DNA from: Triplophysa rosa | Taxonomy: Eukaryota; Chordata; Actinopteri; Cypriniformes; Nemacheilidae | Assembly (NCBI RefSeq): GCF_024868665.1 | Contig: NC_079907.1 | Coordinates: 19,431,048 to 19,495,047 of the forward strand | DNA: 64,000 bases | Direction of reading: 5' to 3' | Shown here: piece by piece, positions 24,468-36,600 of the stretch | Numbering within the stretch: the stretch's first letter is position 1 | How the letters are laid out: each line of letters begins with the position of its first letter | Translations under genes and position numbers: made by a program | Notes under the pieces: generated by a model | Told to the model about the DNA's origin: nothing | Seen by the model: the letters and a program-made list of their open reading frames with translations, nothing else | Database searches by the model: none

Positions 24468-24643
24468 CTCTTTCCCATTCAAAAACCACCAGCGCCGTGC
24501 TCTTATTGCCACTCCAAACATAAAATACTGGTTCCTCTTCTAGCATCTAAACTTTTCTAGTATTCGGCCCCTCCCATCTCCTCGCTCACATGCAGCAGAC
24601 ACAGAAGAGACCTTCTGTAACCACCCCACCCCACCCCACCCCC
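24468..24643 (-). promoter_or_regulatory. Candidate alternative sgms1 first exon with G-quadruplex motif
   Basis: On the minus strand a strong donor, GGGAAAGAG|gtaagtg, ends at 24468. Directly upstream, the minus strand of 24621-24643 reads GGGGGTGGGGTGGGGTGGGG, four or more G-runs separated by single T: a textbook intramolecular G-quadruplex sequence. Such motifs are frequent at promoters. An exon of about 150 bp between them is inferred from position and strand only. Confidence 0.4.
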
Positions 24644-24689
24644 GGCTTCCTCTCGTGTCGTTCCTCAGTGGCAGAAATGCAACACATGA

Positions 24690-25035
24690 GATTACTCCGT
24701 TTTCAAAGATTTTCAAAAATCACGTTTTTTATTATGTTATCATGTTTTTATTGTGTTTTATTGTGTTAGTAGCTGTATTTTTTTGAGTTATTGTTAAATC
24801 AAACCAAACCAACTGCAGTTTGATTGATATTAATTGGAAAATACACCATAAAAAACATGATTTTTTAAAACATTTTTTCAACATTTTGAACATTTTGAAA
24901 ACAACTGCAGTTGGTTTGTTATGATTTAAGCCATAATAACTAAAAAAAAGACAGCGAACTAACACAATAAAAACATGATAACATAAGAAAAAACATGATT
25001 TTTGAAAAACTTTAAAAACGGAGTTATCTCATTTT
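24690..25035. mobile_element. AT-rich palindromic element
   Basis: The left arm (ATTACTCCGTTTTCAAAGAT, TTCAAAAATCACG, TATGTTATCATGTTTTTATT) is mirrored by the right arm (AATAAAAACATGATAACATA, CATGATTTTTGAA, AAAACGGAGTTATCTCATTT). Arms are about 75 bp or more. Family member at 18640-18830. Non-coding. Confidence 0.65.
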
Positions 25036-25039
25036 GGAA

Positions 25040-27263
25040 CCAAACTCTTCATATGTAAATAAAACAAAATATGTAACCGTTCTTACGCTTATGTGACAAA
25101 GTGTTTCCAAACCTGTCTGCTTGTGTAACCTTGGGGAAGGAAGTTGTTCGACTCATACCTTGTTGCTTGGTTACAAAATAAAAAATACAGGATGAGCAAT
25201 AAATGAACAAAATCTGGACTTACTCATACTTTTACTGTATCGACGGCTGAAAAACTTTAAATCCTGGATATTTCACTCTCGTAAGATGACATTAGAAACG
25301 AAACTTGGTTTGTGTATATTTGATATGATTTTGAATAAAGAGGGGGTTTTAACAAACAGAAGATGTGACACTCAACTTAAATCACCTCCCAGACTCTCAT
25401 CCGGATCACATGTCACTTACTTTCAGCCGTTTTGTCTAGATTTACACAAGAACATTGCGTCAGAATTCTTTTAAATGGGTTACTGATTGGAACACAATGC
25501 CAATGGGACAAAAAGATTTTTTGTCGTGATAACCGCAGCCGCGACAACAAGAAAGGAGGAATATGAAATAAAAGTCAAGATCACATTTCAGCTTGAAATA
25601 AGTAACCAGGATTTAGTGCTTCAATCCAACGTCAACAGCCCATGCCATGAAAATAAAATTAGACTCCGAGGAAAAATAAGGACAGGTGAATAATGAATTC
25701 AAGGCTTTTAAAAGCGCTCGGATGGGTTTTACAATGAAACGGTGCATTTACTATCTCAGGACACCTTTGATTGTTCAAGCCTTAATTGATTCTTAGAAAG
25801 TGCAAAAGGACAAACCACAGTAGTCCCTTCAAACATACACTAGTCAAAACTATATTCACTGACCTCCTGAGAAATCATTTTTCGAAAGATTCTCCTGTCA
25901 TCATGTGACAAAGCATGAAATGTAATTGACCTAAATGTAACCGCACAGTCACTTTTTTAAGCTTTTTAGTGATATGAATTCAATGTACAGTATGCATCCA
26001 GAAAATATCTGAATATACAAATTGACTATTTTTGGCACCAAATATAACAACTAGTTTGTTCATTAGTTTCGGTGGATTTGTTGTCAATGAGCTTCACATT
26101 TGAAATAAAACGCTGGAATGTTCATGAGCTCTCAGAGATGAAGTTGAGTTGACTATACACAATGAGCATCATTCTGTACACACTTTCCTGAAATCTCTAT
26201 AAAACCAGAATGGCCTGTGGTGAAGCGGAAACACGCGTTTCCATTATAAATCACTTACACAAGTTATCGATTACTCCCCCATCTCCCCAGTGTCTATAAA
26301 CATAAACATCTGTCAACAACAAACTCTATTATTAAAAACTCCCATCAGCATAACGTACAATACATGGTTCTGACACTAAGCTTTATGTTTTAACCGCTGT
26401 ATTCCTTCAGCATTGACCGTTAAACACACCTCTTATCACCTGACCGCTGGTCAATTCCAAACAACCAAGAAATATCTAAATATAAACTTTTCGAGTCCTA
26501 TTACACAACGTTGTCATTTCAAATCACACAAAAAAGAGGATGTGAAATGGCAGCTAAGAAGCTCGGGGTCAGAATAAGACAGGCAGTAATGCTGAAGAAG
26601 CCAAATCCCATGTCACAATAGATCCATTGATGCTGTGAATCAGCTTCTGTTCTCCACAAACCTCCTAAACACACACATTCCATAAGCCCAAACTTCATTA
26701 ACATAACACGCACAACCCGAGTTCGCGCCGACAAACACCACATCCTGAAAACACCCGATCAGTTCAACAAACCATTTTAACATACGCAAAATGCTTTAAA
26801 GGAAGATGAAACACAGAGCAGCAGATGTGTCAGAAGTGCATCACGTCGATGCGTTCTATAAAGCACGAGGAGTCTGGATTGTGCATCTGTGTTTCTGTTT
26901 GGCGTTGGTGCCTTGGCTTCTATCAAATAAAAAGATTTACTGGGGTAACTACAGCGTTTATCAGGTTACACGCCTATTTAGTCTAATCTTATAGTGCTCC
27001 AGAGAGATTTTCCACCCTTCATAATGCTGCTGGTGTAAGGTTTCAACACTGGATCTCGTTCACTCGATAGCGCTCTTCAGGGAGATGCAGGGTCTATTCT
27101 TTCCAACGCTGTCTGCTTCCAGAAGAACTATGACTTAATCACAGTCAGGGCATATAGATCAATGGCATACATTTCTTCAGGTGATCTTTTTTTCTGTGTT
27201 AAAATATCGCTCTCTCTCCACATTTAGCTGGGATACAAGAACAAGTGCTCCATTCAAAGGTTA
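25040..27263. other. Gene-free interval upstream of sgms1
   Basis: AT-rich DNA with no splice-supported coding exon, no tRNA or rRNA, and no clear full-length repeat. Open frames here are short and unsupported. It probably lies within a long 5' intron of sgms1. Confidence 0.5.
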
Positions 27264-27271
27264 CTTCCCTT

Positions 27272-27414
27272 TAGGGATGCACCGAATGTTCGGCCACTGA
27301 AAATGTTCGGCCGAATATAGCAAAAAACGCAAGTTCGGTGTTCGGCCGAATATGTGAAGTGGCCGAATAAATTTTACCGAACACGACTCGTGATACGATC
27401 AAGCAGCAACCAGC

Positions 27415-27454
<40 letters not shown>

Positions 27455-28172
27455 ACGTGCGCTTTTGCCGCAAACATTTTGGCAGTGTGTGTGTGTGTGT
27501 GTGTGTGTGTGGGAAGGGTAAACCCTAAGGTATGGGGACAAAATGTCCCCACAAAGATGGCAATATCCAAAATCCTTGTCCTTGTGGGGACATCATGCCG
27601 CCGCTCGCGACATCCTTTGACATCATACAGTGGTCATACATTCTGTGGGCGGAGTTTGGAGGAGAGACGTGAACTGAAATGGTTGTCAGTCAGCATCAGT
27701 CAGAATTGCTTGCATTGGATGTTTTTTTTTCTTTAAATCTTTTTGCAATGTAGCCTATAATAATCCAACAGTTTTAGTTTATTTGTATTTTTATTTTATG
27801 GCCTAATGTGGAATGACAGTTTTTAATGAACTGTTTTGTTGTAGGGGTACAGAGTAACTTACATTACATTCTTTTAGCAGTCAGTTATAGGCCTAATTAA
27901 TATAGGCTATTCATGAAGGGAGAGGGCTAAATTTTTTGTTTGAATTTACTTTGTTTTGCTCAATTTTATATTAAGTTGTATTGTATTTTATTGAAAAGCA
28001 AGACAAATTATAAAAAGCACATTTTGACTATTCAGTTTGTGCAATAGTGAAAAAAATGGCTTAATAAATAGAAGAAATGCAAAACACCATGTTCGGTGTT
28101 CGGTATTATTCGGCCAAGTGTTTCACATCATGTTCGGCTTCGGCCAAGAATTTTCGTTTCGGTGCATCCCTA
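27272..28172. mobile_element. hAT-type transposon, family TAGGGATGCACCGAA
   Basis: 901 bp. The left end TAGGGATGCACCGAATGTTC is mirrored by the right end TTTCGGTGCATCCCTA. The perfect 8-bp duplication CTTCCCTT flanks it (27264-27271 and 28173-28180). Subterminal regions repeat TTCGGCCGAA-type motifs, likely transposase-binding sites. The interior includes (GA)n (about 27416-27451), (GT)n (about 27486-27512) and a GGGGACAAAATGTCCCC stretch. No transposase frame. Confidence 0.92.
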
Positions 28173-28306
28173 CTTCCCTTGAAAAGTGACAATGTAAAAA
28201 CGGCACATTTACATGTTGCTCTGTCTATTTAAGCATCCCCACCAAGCCTGACATGCCAACGTGATTTCATCTTTCAACTCATACATTTTCAACAATGTAA
28301 TCCTAC

Positions 28307-29674
28307 TTTAAAGATGTCATAAATTAAGAAATCAAGTTTAACCTTTGCTTTTGTTATATAAAAGCTCATCGTATTCAGACGAACATCTTGTAAGTGTCAG
28401 AACGGAAGTCGTCCTTGTTACTGAAATGACAACCTTGATTGAAACCAGGCCCAGCGAACGCCAGGTTCTGGAATGTACCTCTGCCTTCACAGAAGAATAT
28501 CAACGACTACTTCTCTAGCCCCGCTCACTGGTTTGCGAATGACTTTTTGTGATGATTGATAAACTGGTAACCATAGCGACATATTTTTCAGCTAAAGATT
28601 TGTTTTGTCTGTCAGTATAAACTAAACCGCTGATACGCACCGTGTTGTGTTTATGCTCGGAAGGCTACATCACACAGCGCTCTTTTGCAGCGTTGCCATG
28701 TTCATTATTAATAAGCGCATTTATGCTTGTTGTTTGGTCTTAGATCAAAAAGCCTCAGTACTTAGGTCTTAATACATGGTCAGTCGCAGATTTTGAGATT
28801 GTTTGGTCTTATAAAATATATAAACAATTAGCATTTTAAGGTTTATTTTCGTCCTGTCTTTAGTTGCTTATTTTTTCTGTGAAGATCTGGCAACCCTGTC
28901 ACTTTAGCGAAGGGCTTTCGAGAGCGGCTAGCCCCGTGTCATATGTGCAAAAGTGAGGATTTTTTATTCAAGTTATTTTTATTAAGAGCGACCAAGCAAC
29001 AAACATGCAACATATTGTGCAGCGCCTGGTTGTGAAAGAACACAGTCGCTTCCTTCGGATTCTGATATTAGGAATGCGTGGTTGAAGTTTATTTAGACGT
29101 TATAGTATTATAGTTAGACGTTCCAGCTCACGTGGGTAAAACATTGAGCGTTTGTTCGCTTCATTTCACCATGGACTCCTTTGTAAACAAGGCACATGTC
29201 GATGCTGGATTTGCAGAGAGACTGAGATGAAAAAGCAATGCTGTGCCGTCAATATTGAATCCGACCGGAATCTTATGCGAGTAAAAATATATGTACGATG
29301 CGTCACTATTGCTTTGTTAGAGATCGCTTTATATGTCCTGATTATGTGTAACCAATGTGTCTAACCAAGTTTACAGAAGGCTCCAACTAAGCACGTAGCT
29401 TGTCAAACAGACACACAGAAATGTACATCACAGGGCACACTGATGTCTTTTGGAACTCTTATCCAATCATAGCAGTGGGCGTTTACTTCCAAGTCTTCAA
29501 TGCGGCCCGCCCATAAAAAAACGAGCGTTTCTTGAGCCTCAAAACCAGGGTAGAAAATAGCCTATTACTTATAGATTTTGATGTTTTGAATCTAAAAAAC
29601 CACGTGAACGTCCTAAGTAGACCTCAGACAACAGTATAAAATAATAAAAAATGCCAGTTCATGACACCTTTAAA
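28307..29674. mobile_element. Decayed DNA transposon carrying a THAP exon
   Basis: The ends are imperfect inverted repeats: TTTAAAGATGTCATAAATTA on the left, and on the right the mirror of TTTAAAGGTGTCATGAACTG. Between them a broken THAP zinc finger is encoded at 28992-29225. The right part holds a GGGCGGGCCGC-like mirror (GCGGCCCGCCC) and a CAATCATAGCAGTGGGCG promoter-like patch. The family is not named here. Confidence 0.6.
28992..29225 (+). pseudogene. Broken THAP zinc-finger exon of a transposon
   Basis: The frame from 28992 reads HATYCAAPGCERTQ, then SDSDIRNAWLKFI, and hits a TAG. After a frame change, VCSLHFTMDSFVNKAHVDAG follows from 29150. Together these show the THAP signature in order: Cys-x4-Cys, the invariant Trp with LKFI, then Cys-x2-His-Phe-Thr. 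Stops and a frameshift between them mean no functional protein. Confidence 0.6.
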
Positions 29675-30357
29675 TATACCAATGATTTTTACACTATGCT
29701 TAATGTCCTCGCTGGTTGCACACAACAGTAAACATAATATGTGAGTTGTGAACAGATGAAGTCTTGAATTCATGACTTGAATGAACTGGTCATCTTCTCT
29801 AAATTGAAATATTGGTCTGCATCATTTCAAACTCAGAGCAGCATCTTGACATATTATTTTTTTACGTGCAACTCTAACTGGAACAACCACCATTAAATTC
29901 AGGAGGATTTATTTGCCTAGTTTTTCTCTCCAACACTTTGACATGTTTACTGTCTTTTTTGAAGGACAAGCACTGAAAACGAGGAATGAAAAAAACAAGG
30001 TCAAACAGTATTGATCGGGCAACAGAAGAGCATGTTTACACGATAAATAACGGTTTGCAATTTTCAAAGGTTTCACGTACACACGACAGCGTTGTCAAAA
30101 CAATCAGCATTTACATGGATCTGGGAAAATGACTAAAAACAATGTACTGTATTACACATGCCAGGCCACTGGATGGCACTGCTGCGCTGTAAAGAAACAC
30201 TTCGTGCCTGCGCACGCACGCATACCCCGTTTTAACCTAAAAGCGCTTTTAATACACTTAATCACGATTTTTTTTTACAGAATGAGTTGAGGAAAATTTA
30301 AAATATTTCTCCTGAAGAAAGACAAACATGATTAGTAATGAAAGCCAAATTATTAAT

Positions 30358-30600
30358 GGGACAGTTCATCAAAAAGTATACATTTCTTTGTTCTGCTGAA
30401 CACAAAGGAAGATATTTGGAAGAATGTCAGTAAGGAAACAGATCTCACCCCCATTTACTGCCATAGTAGGGAAAATAAATACTGTGGGATGAGATCTGCT
30501 TGGTTGCTGACATTCTTTCAAATATCTTCCTTTGTGTTCAGCAGAACAAAGAAATGTATACTATGTAGAATTTTCATTTTTGGATGAACTGTCCCTTTAA
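30358..30600. mobile_element. Near-perfect hairpin MITE
   Basis: About 243 bp, mostly one inverted repeat. The left arm includes ATACATTTCTTTGTTCTGCT and GAACACAAAGGAAGATATTT; the right arm has the exact mirror AAATATCTTCCTTTGTGTTC and AGCAGAACAAAGAAATGTAT. The outer ends are GGGACAGTTCATC and GATGAACTGTCCC. The short centre is near 30460-30490. Same broad family as 11412-11673 and 52205-52545. Confidence 0.85.
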
Positions 30601-32259
30601 GATTTAATATATGAGCCGCTATTCTGTAGAGGGGAGGTGGAAAATAACTTTAGAAATACAGAAGCATCATCACGATTTTATTTTTACAGACACTGGTTGA
30701 TTAGTAAAACCAGGTCATTAAAGTTTCTTTAAACTTTTGGTATCTACATTTCTCATGGCCTACCGTGTTTACTCACAGACATATGAGGATCTAAATATGG
30801 CTTCATGTGCAAATTGTAAAACTGTACCCAAATTCAATGATTGAAAGTGAGTGAGCAAACAGCAAGCAGGGTTCTGCAACACAAAACATATTGTTTGGCT
30901 GGGACTGTCCAGAGACACACCCGTGTATTACTTTCCACAGTAAAACTCTATATTAGGAGCACGTGCATCTACACAGACTTGCACGCCTCATATTTTCCAT
31001 AAACAACCAGAAGCTCTTGGATATACAAGTGTCAATAACCACAGCAACATGCACAGAAAAACACAAGCACGTGTGTGCGAGGTGTGAAGAGCCACATTTT
31101 CCTGTCAGCAAACTAAAAACAGAATGTTTACTTGCCCATTCAGTCTTAAGATTGTGATTCAACATGTTTTCTTATTGTTTACTGTTTATAAGAATTTACT
31201 GTGTACATATGCCTGTTTGTGCGTGAAACAAGCAAAGTTGATAGGCCTCAACATGTCATGTTAAATGCAAACTAGAGAAATGAAGATCTGTGATGTGAAA
31301 GCCGAAGCCCTGCCACAGAAACTTGAGCTCACGCAGACCTGAGACCAATGCAAAACCCAGTGATCTAATAAATGTCTCCTGCATAATCATAATTACATTA
31401 GTCATTTGAGACACGCCAGCATCCACACATGCAGACAAATGCTCCATTATGTCAACAAAACCAGAAATTGGGAGTTTTTCCCCTCCCTGGATTAAGAATA
31501 ATGTTTCTCATACATCTTATTTCAGGAAGCATACAGCATTTCAGTTGTGTTACTGTAATAAATCAATCATATGCTATTTAATAACAGGTTTTTATTGTGA
31601 CAACTTGCCCCTGTATAAATTCACATCAAATGGTAAATGAACCTTTTTACAGGGCAACAAAAGTTCAACTGTGTTTTCTCTACCCAAGACTTCATGATAT
31701 CTGCTTAAAAATGTACCTTTAAAGATAAACCAGCCTAAAAAAATATTAACTCGTGTAACAATGTGACAACCAGGCAAATCATTCATTCATTGCAAATATT
31801 TAACCAATCCGTTTAATACAACCGCCATACGTGCAGTTTTAGACAAGGCCTGTGGTCTCATCGGCTTTCATTTAACCTCAAACTTATATCTTAATGGTCC
31901 TCTCTGTATCTCAGAGAGAGCCATCATCAAAGGAACATTTTGGAGCATCGATGCCACAGGCACACGTGACGAGCAATCGCAATACACACAGTTTCACAAT
32001 CATGGTTTCCTCCAACCACAGACAGCGCGAGATAAAACATTTCCACCTGATGCATGCACGAGCATTACTGTCCTGAAAGAACACAGCAGCATATTATACT
32101 GTTACTGTAGCATCGCATCACATCCAGCATGAATAACTGTGAACATTTAGATCAACAGTTGAAATATCACATCCGCTGGAAAAACACGTGATTGTTACAT
32201 TCTCGCGTGCACGACGACTACAGTGTCGATGAAGTTTCTTGTTATGCGTAAAAACCTAC
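30601..32259. other. Gene-free interval, AT-rich
   Basis: No coding exon, RNA gene or complete repeat recognised. It lies between the hairpin MITE and the candidate distal sgms1 first exon. Confidence 0.45.
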
Positions 32260-32420
32260 CCGATCGACCGCGATCAAACCCGCCGCTGTTTACATCGGAT
32301 GCGCGTTTACTGAAGTAGTTACGGTCGTTTCCGTAGACATTCATAGAAGCCGCATGGAGCGCTTTGGCTCGCTGCTGTGCTGTTTGAACGGCACCGCCAT
32401 ATTGGACAAGACAAAACCAA
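32260..32420 (-). promoter_or_regulatory. Candidate distal sgms1 promoter and first exon with YY1-type site
   Basis: A CpG-richer patch in otherwise AT-rich DNA. The minus strand shows a donor GATCGG|gtaggttt ending at 32260. Upstream at 32393-32405 it reads CCAATATGGCGGT, which fits the YY1 consensus (core ATGGCGG) often found just after vertebrate transcription starts. If used, the sgms1 transcription unit would span more than 16 kb and start about 1.3 kb from aarsd1, head to head. Inferred; no expression evidence. Confidence 0.4.
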
Positions 32421-33341
32421 CCAATAAATACATACACATGAATGGAGGAGCTGCGGTATTTCTGGGTAAAGAGCACAATAAACGATTGCAATGCTTGACA
32501 AACGTGTATTTTTAGAATTTCTTGTAACAAGAAAAGCTTCCACAATAGGCTAAATAAGAAACTGGGGACAGAACGTTTTATTCTCCACATAGACCATACG
32601 TAATCCTTCGAATCTGGTTAAGAAATGTAAACGTTATTTTGCTTTTTACAAAGATCTACCGTTCACTTGCATTTGTTTATATGGCAGCCCTGCTCTTTCC
32701 AATATGGTGGAGAGGTTGCCATACGATTCGGCGGCTGATATGTCTATATGTTCGTTTACAAACATGCCGCGGTTTGACTTCTGACGCGCGTATAATGCCA
32801 TATTTATGGTCATTTCCACGCACGCTGATTTTGGGATATATTTTACTCGTTGTTATGAAATAATAATTGTAAAAACTATATGAATGTGTCGTTCAATCAT
32901 TCTTTTAGTGTATATATTTATGTGAAAAGAAAAACAAGAATCGTGACGGTCTCGGCGGATCGCAAAGCATTGATCATTCTCTTGATCAGTAATAAAGACG
33001 ACGCTTTGCGAAACAAACTTGTTAAATACATACATAGTTCAAACACGTTTGGCTGACATACTATATGTTTTGCTCAATCTTATGCCTGTAAGTGGCATTT
33101 AAAACATTTCACAAACGTATCAAATACATTAAGGACTCGTTTGTGGTCATTTGCGCCGACTAATGGTCAAGGATCTCCACTAACAAAAATAAAATTGTAC
33201 AAAAGTGCATTTGATACTATGATTATTAGGAGCTGTTAAGATCATTTAAACCACATACATTACCATTATCGTATACATTTTTTATCTTTAAATGTATTGC
33301 GTATATATTGGTTCAAATTTAGTTTCGGTATATTAATGTTT

Positions 33342-33400
33342 ACATTTATGCATTTGGCAGACGCTTTTATCCAAAGCGATTTACATGGCATTATACTATA
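33342..33400. repeat. Conserved fish repeat tail (GCATTTGGCAGACGCTTTTA)
   Basis: The motif TTATGCATTTGGCAGACGCT, followed by TTTATCCAAAGCGATTTACA, is a recurrent tail of fish retroposons. A second, weaker copy (CATCAGACACTTATATCCAA, AGCGACTTACAA) lies at about 48075-48110. Confidence 0.5.
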
Positions 33401-33660
33401 CATTTGTTTCTAATTATGTGAAACATAATGTGTTTTACACTGCCAATGTATCATGATATTACTATAAGCCTAAATATGCATGCCCAAACATAAGCACACA
33501 TACTGTATACACTCGCTAGAATACATCAAGAAAAACAAGCAAGTGTGAGCTTGTATTTTGCCATCCATAGACTTTTATTTTGAAATCGTGTTTTCTTATT
33601 GCGTGTTCGCTTTACTTTAGTGAAGACTTGCGTTTTCATGTCACATGAATTGTACGAAGA

Positions 33661-36600
33661 ATGGCTTTTCAGTGTCAAAGGGACAGTTATATGCAGGAGG
33701 TATGTGAACATGTCGTAGTTTTATATTTCAGTGTTTCTTTCATTCCAGCGCAATATATGATGGGCTTTATTTGATGAATGAACACACACAGTTGACTCAA
33801 TGAAGTCTGCATAGACAGCGATTACAGTTTTAGGCTAAGTAACATTATAGTATTCATATGTGTTCTTTTTTTATATTTATAAATTGACGAATTGGTATAT
33901 ATCATTTCATTTCAACTTTGAAATCATTTTATTTATTAAATTATTAGTTTCGCTTTTGTTTCAATACATATTTTACACAGTAGTATTTATTTATTTGTTT
34001 TACATTTAGCATTTCGAGCTGCTTCTTGCATCAACGCTACATTATAAATGTTATTTATGGGTCAAAGACGTTAAGATGACCTTATCAAAATAAATTTACA
34101 AAAGTGATTTTATGTCCATAGAAAGCACATTAAATGTAAGTAAAATGCCTACTTTATGGTTTCAACTAAGTTTTTGGAGAATAAAATGTCAAAATTTGGT
34201 TGAAATAATGTTACATTGTCATTCAGTGTAACACAATATTTATGTATAAATTCAAACAACATGCTTATTTTGACTTGTACATATTCAAATATATAAAAGA
34301 ATAAGGGAGCATATTACATTTTATTGTGCTTTAAAGGAGTAAAATACTCTTATTGACAAATGGGCAAAACCCAGGACAGTGGCACATTTCAAAAAATGAA
34401 AAATTACAACTAATTAGCATTTGGGGTGAAAGTAATTAGTATTTTAATATGTCATAAATTGATTTTTGTTGTATGCCTGACAAGATTGTTACACTGAATG
34501 ACATTTTAGTGGGCATCTTCTGTAAATCAGGGAAAAATGTAAAATTTTTACATTTTTTGCTCAGAAAAACAGAAATGCAATTAAATGAAACCGAAAACCT
34601 TTACCTTTTTTTAACAACAAGAACAATTTAAAGCAGTATTACACTTATTGTTTTTATGCTTAAACCCTTTTTCGTCTTTGACCCACATACAGTATAATAT
34701 TTGTTTTGGACGATTATGCGAGAATGTCGTACAGCGTCAGCTGTGTGATGTTGCTGTTTTATTTCCTAATTAGTTCTGACTGACGTCATGTATTTGACTT
34801 TAAAAAGCAGTAAAAAAATATTATTAGTAAACGTAAGATAAAATAATACATTGAAAAATCTGCTTCACAAAAAATGTAGTCGTTTTAGCACTGAAAAGTT
34901 AACCTAAAATGATCTTGTTTGAAGTGTTGACTTGTTTTAATGTTAGAATATTGTTCATTTTGTTATTATCTACCCTTTTACAGTTTGACACGTCTGTTGT
35001 GTCATGTGAGCCTGTGGAGTTAAAACTGGAAAACAACGGTAAGAAAGAGAAAGTGAAGGGGTTTAATGTGAAGCTGAAGGACACTATTCTGTTTCCAGAG
35101 GGCGGAGGGCAGGTGAGTAGTAATCATGCAACTCAACACAACGTTTAGACGGATCATGCGCGTACTGTATTTATGATTGTTGTATTCTCTTTGCCGGCCA
35201 GCCTGATGATCTCGGGACGATCGCGGGCGTCCCTGTCCTGCGTGTGATGAGGCAGGGTCCTGAAGCTGTGCATTTCATCACGTCTGCTCTGGAGGAGGGT
35301 CAGGAAGTCCACATCGAGCTCGACTGGGAGAGACGCTTTGACCACATGCAGCAGCATACAGGTGAGGGAGGAACGGACAGATTTTGTTGTCAGTGTCTTA
35401 TAGGAAAAGTTACCTTTGTCTTTATGTACTCATCACCAAACCTGTGTTATTTTGGTTTTTCTGTGAATCAGATGTTCAATATCTCAATGTGCTACTTGAA
35501 ATCTTATGTCATTTGTTTGAGAACTCGAAAATATTATTACTGTTGAGAAAATGGTGACAAAACCATTTGTTTATATTGCATCACAGCACAAACGGATTTC
35601 TTTGTGTATGATTGTGTTTTAAAGGACAACACTTGATCACGGCTTTAGCAGACACGATGTTCGGATACAAAACCACCTCTTGGTAAGAGCGTCAGAACTT
35701 TTCAGATTTAGACCGAGACGTTGAGATGTGAATCAGTCCCGCTGGTTGTGAATTGACGCAGGGAGCTGGGTCGGCAGCGGAGCTCTATCGAGCTGGACAC
35801 GGCAGCGGCGAAGCCCGGAGAGATGGAGGCTCTGGAGGCCGCTGTAAATGAGAAGATCCGAGCTCACGTTCCTGTTGTTGTCCAACTCCTGTCCACCGAT
35901 GATCCTACTGTAGAGAAGGCAAGCGCGCACTTCAAAAATCACCCGTGACAAGAAATATTTGCCAAGCAGCAGTCATTTCAGATCTTCAGTCAGATTAGCA
36001 GTCAAATGATGGCGGCATAAACTCATGTGGCAGGTTTTAAACAACAACGTTGTTGGCACAGGTGAGAAGTCGTGGACTTCCTGAAGATCATGCCGGACCC
36101 ATCCGAGTCATTGACGTTGAGGGTGTAGATGCCAACATGTGCTGTGGGACTCACGTTTCTAATCTCAGTCACCTACAGGTCAGCAGGTCACCTCAAGGTC
36201 AGTTTCACTTCCGGCTCACGTGATCTTGCTGTGTCATTCAGAGCAGTGTCTCCGTGTTTACACGCTCCACAGGTTATAAAGATTCTGGGGACCGAGAAAG
36301 GCAAGAAAACTAAAACCAACCTGATGTTTATAGCGGGTAACCGAGTGTTGAAATACGCAGAGAGGAGTTACAGCATTGAGAAGTCTCTGACAGGCCTCCT
36401 CAAGTGGGTTCACATCATCATCAGCTCATCTCCGGATCTCCTCCAGCATGCGCTAATGTTAGCATGTCGTGTGTTAGAACAGGGGCAGATGACCACGTCG
36501 ACGCTGTGGACAAACTACAGAAGACAGTCAAGCGTCTACAGAAGGTAAAGCTTCCGAATAACTTCAGAGAGAAATGTGGAGAGGCTTTTTTAGTGGCAGT

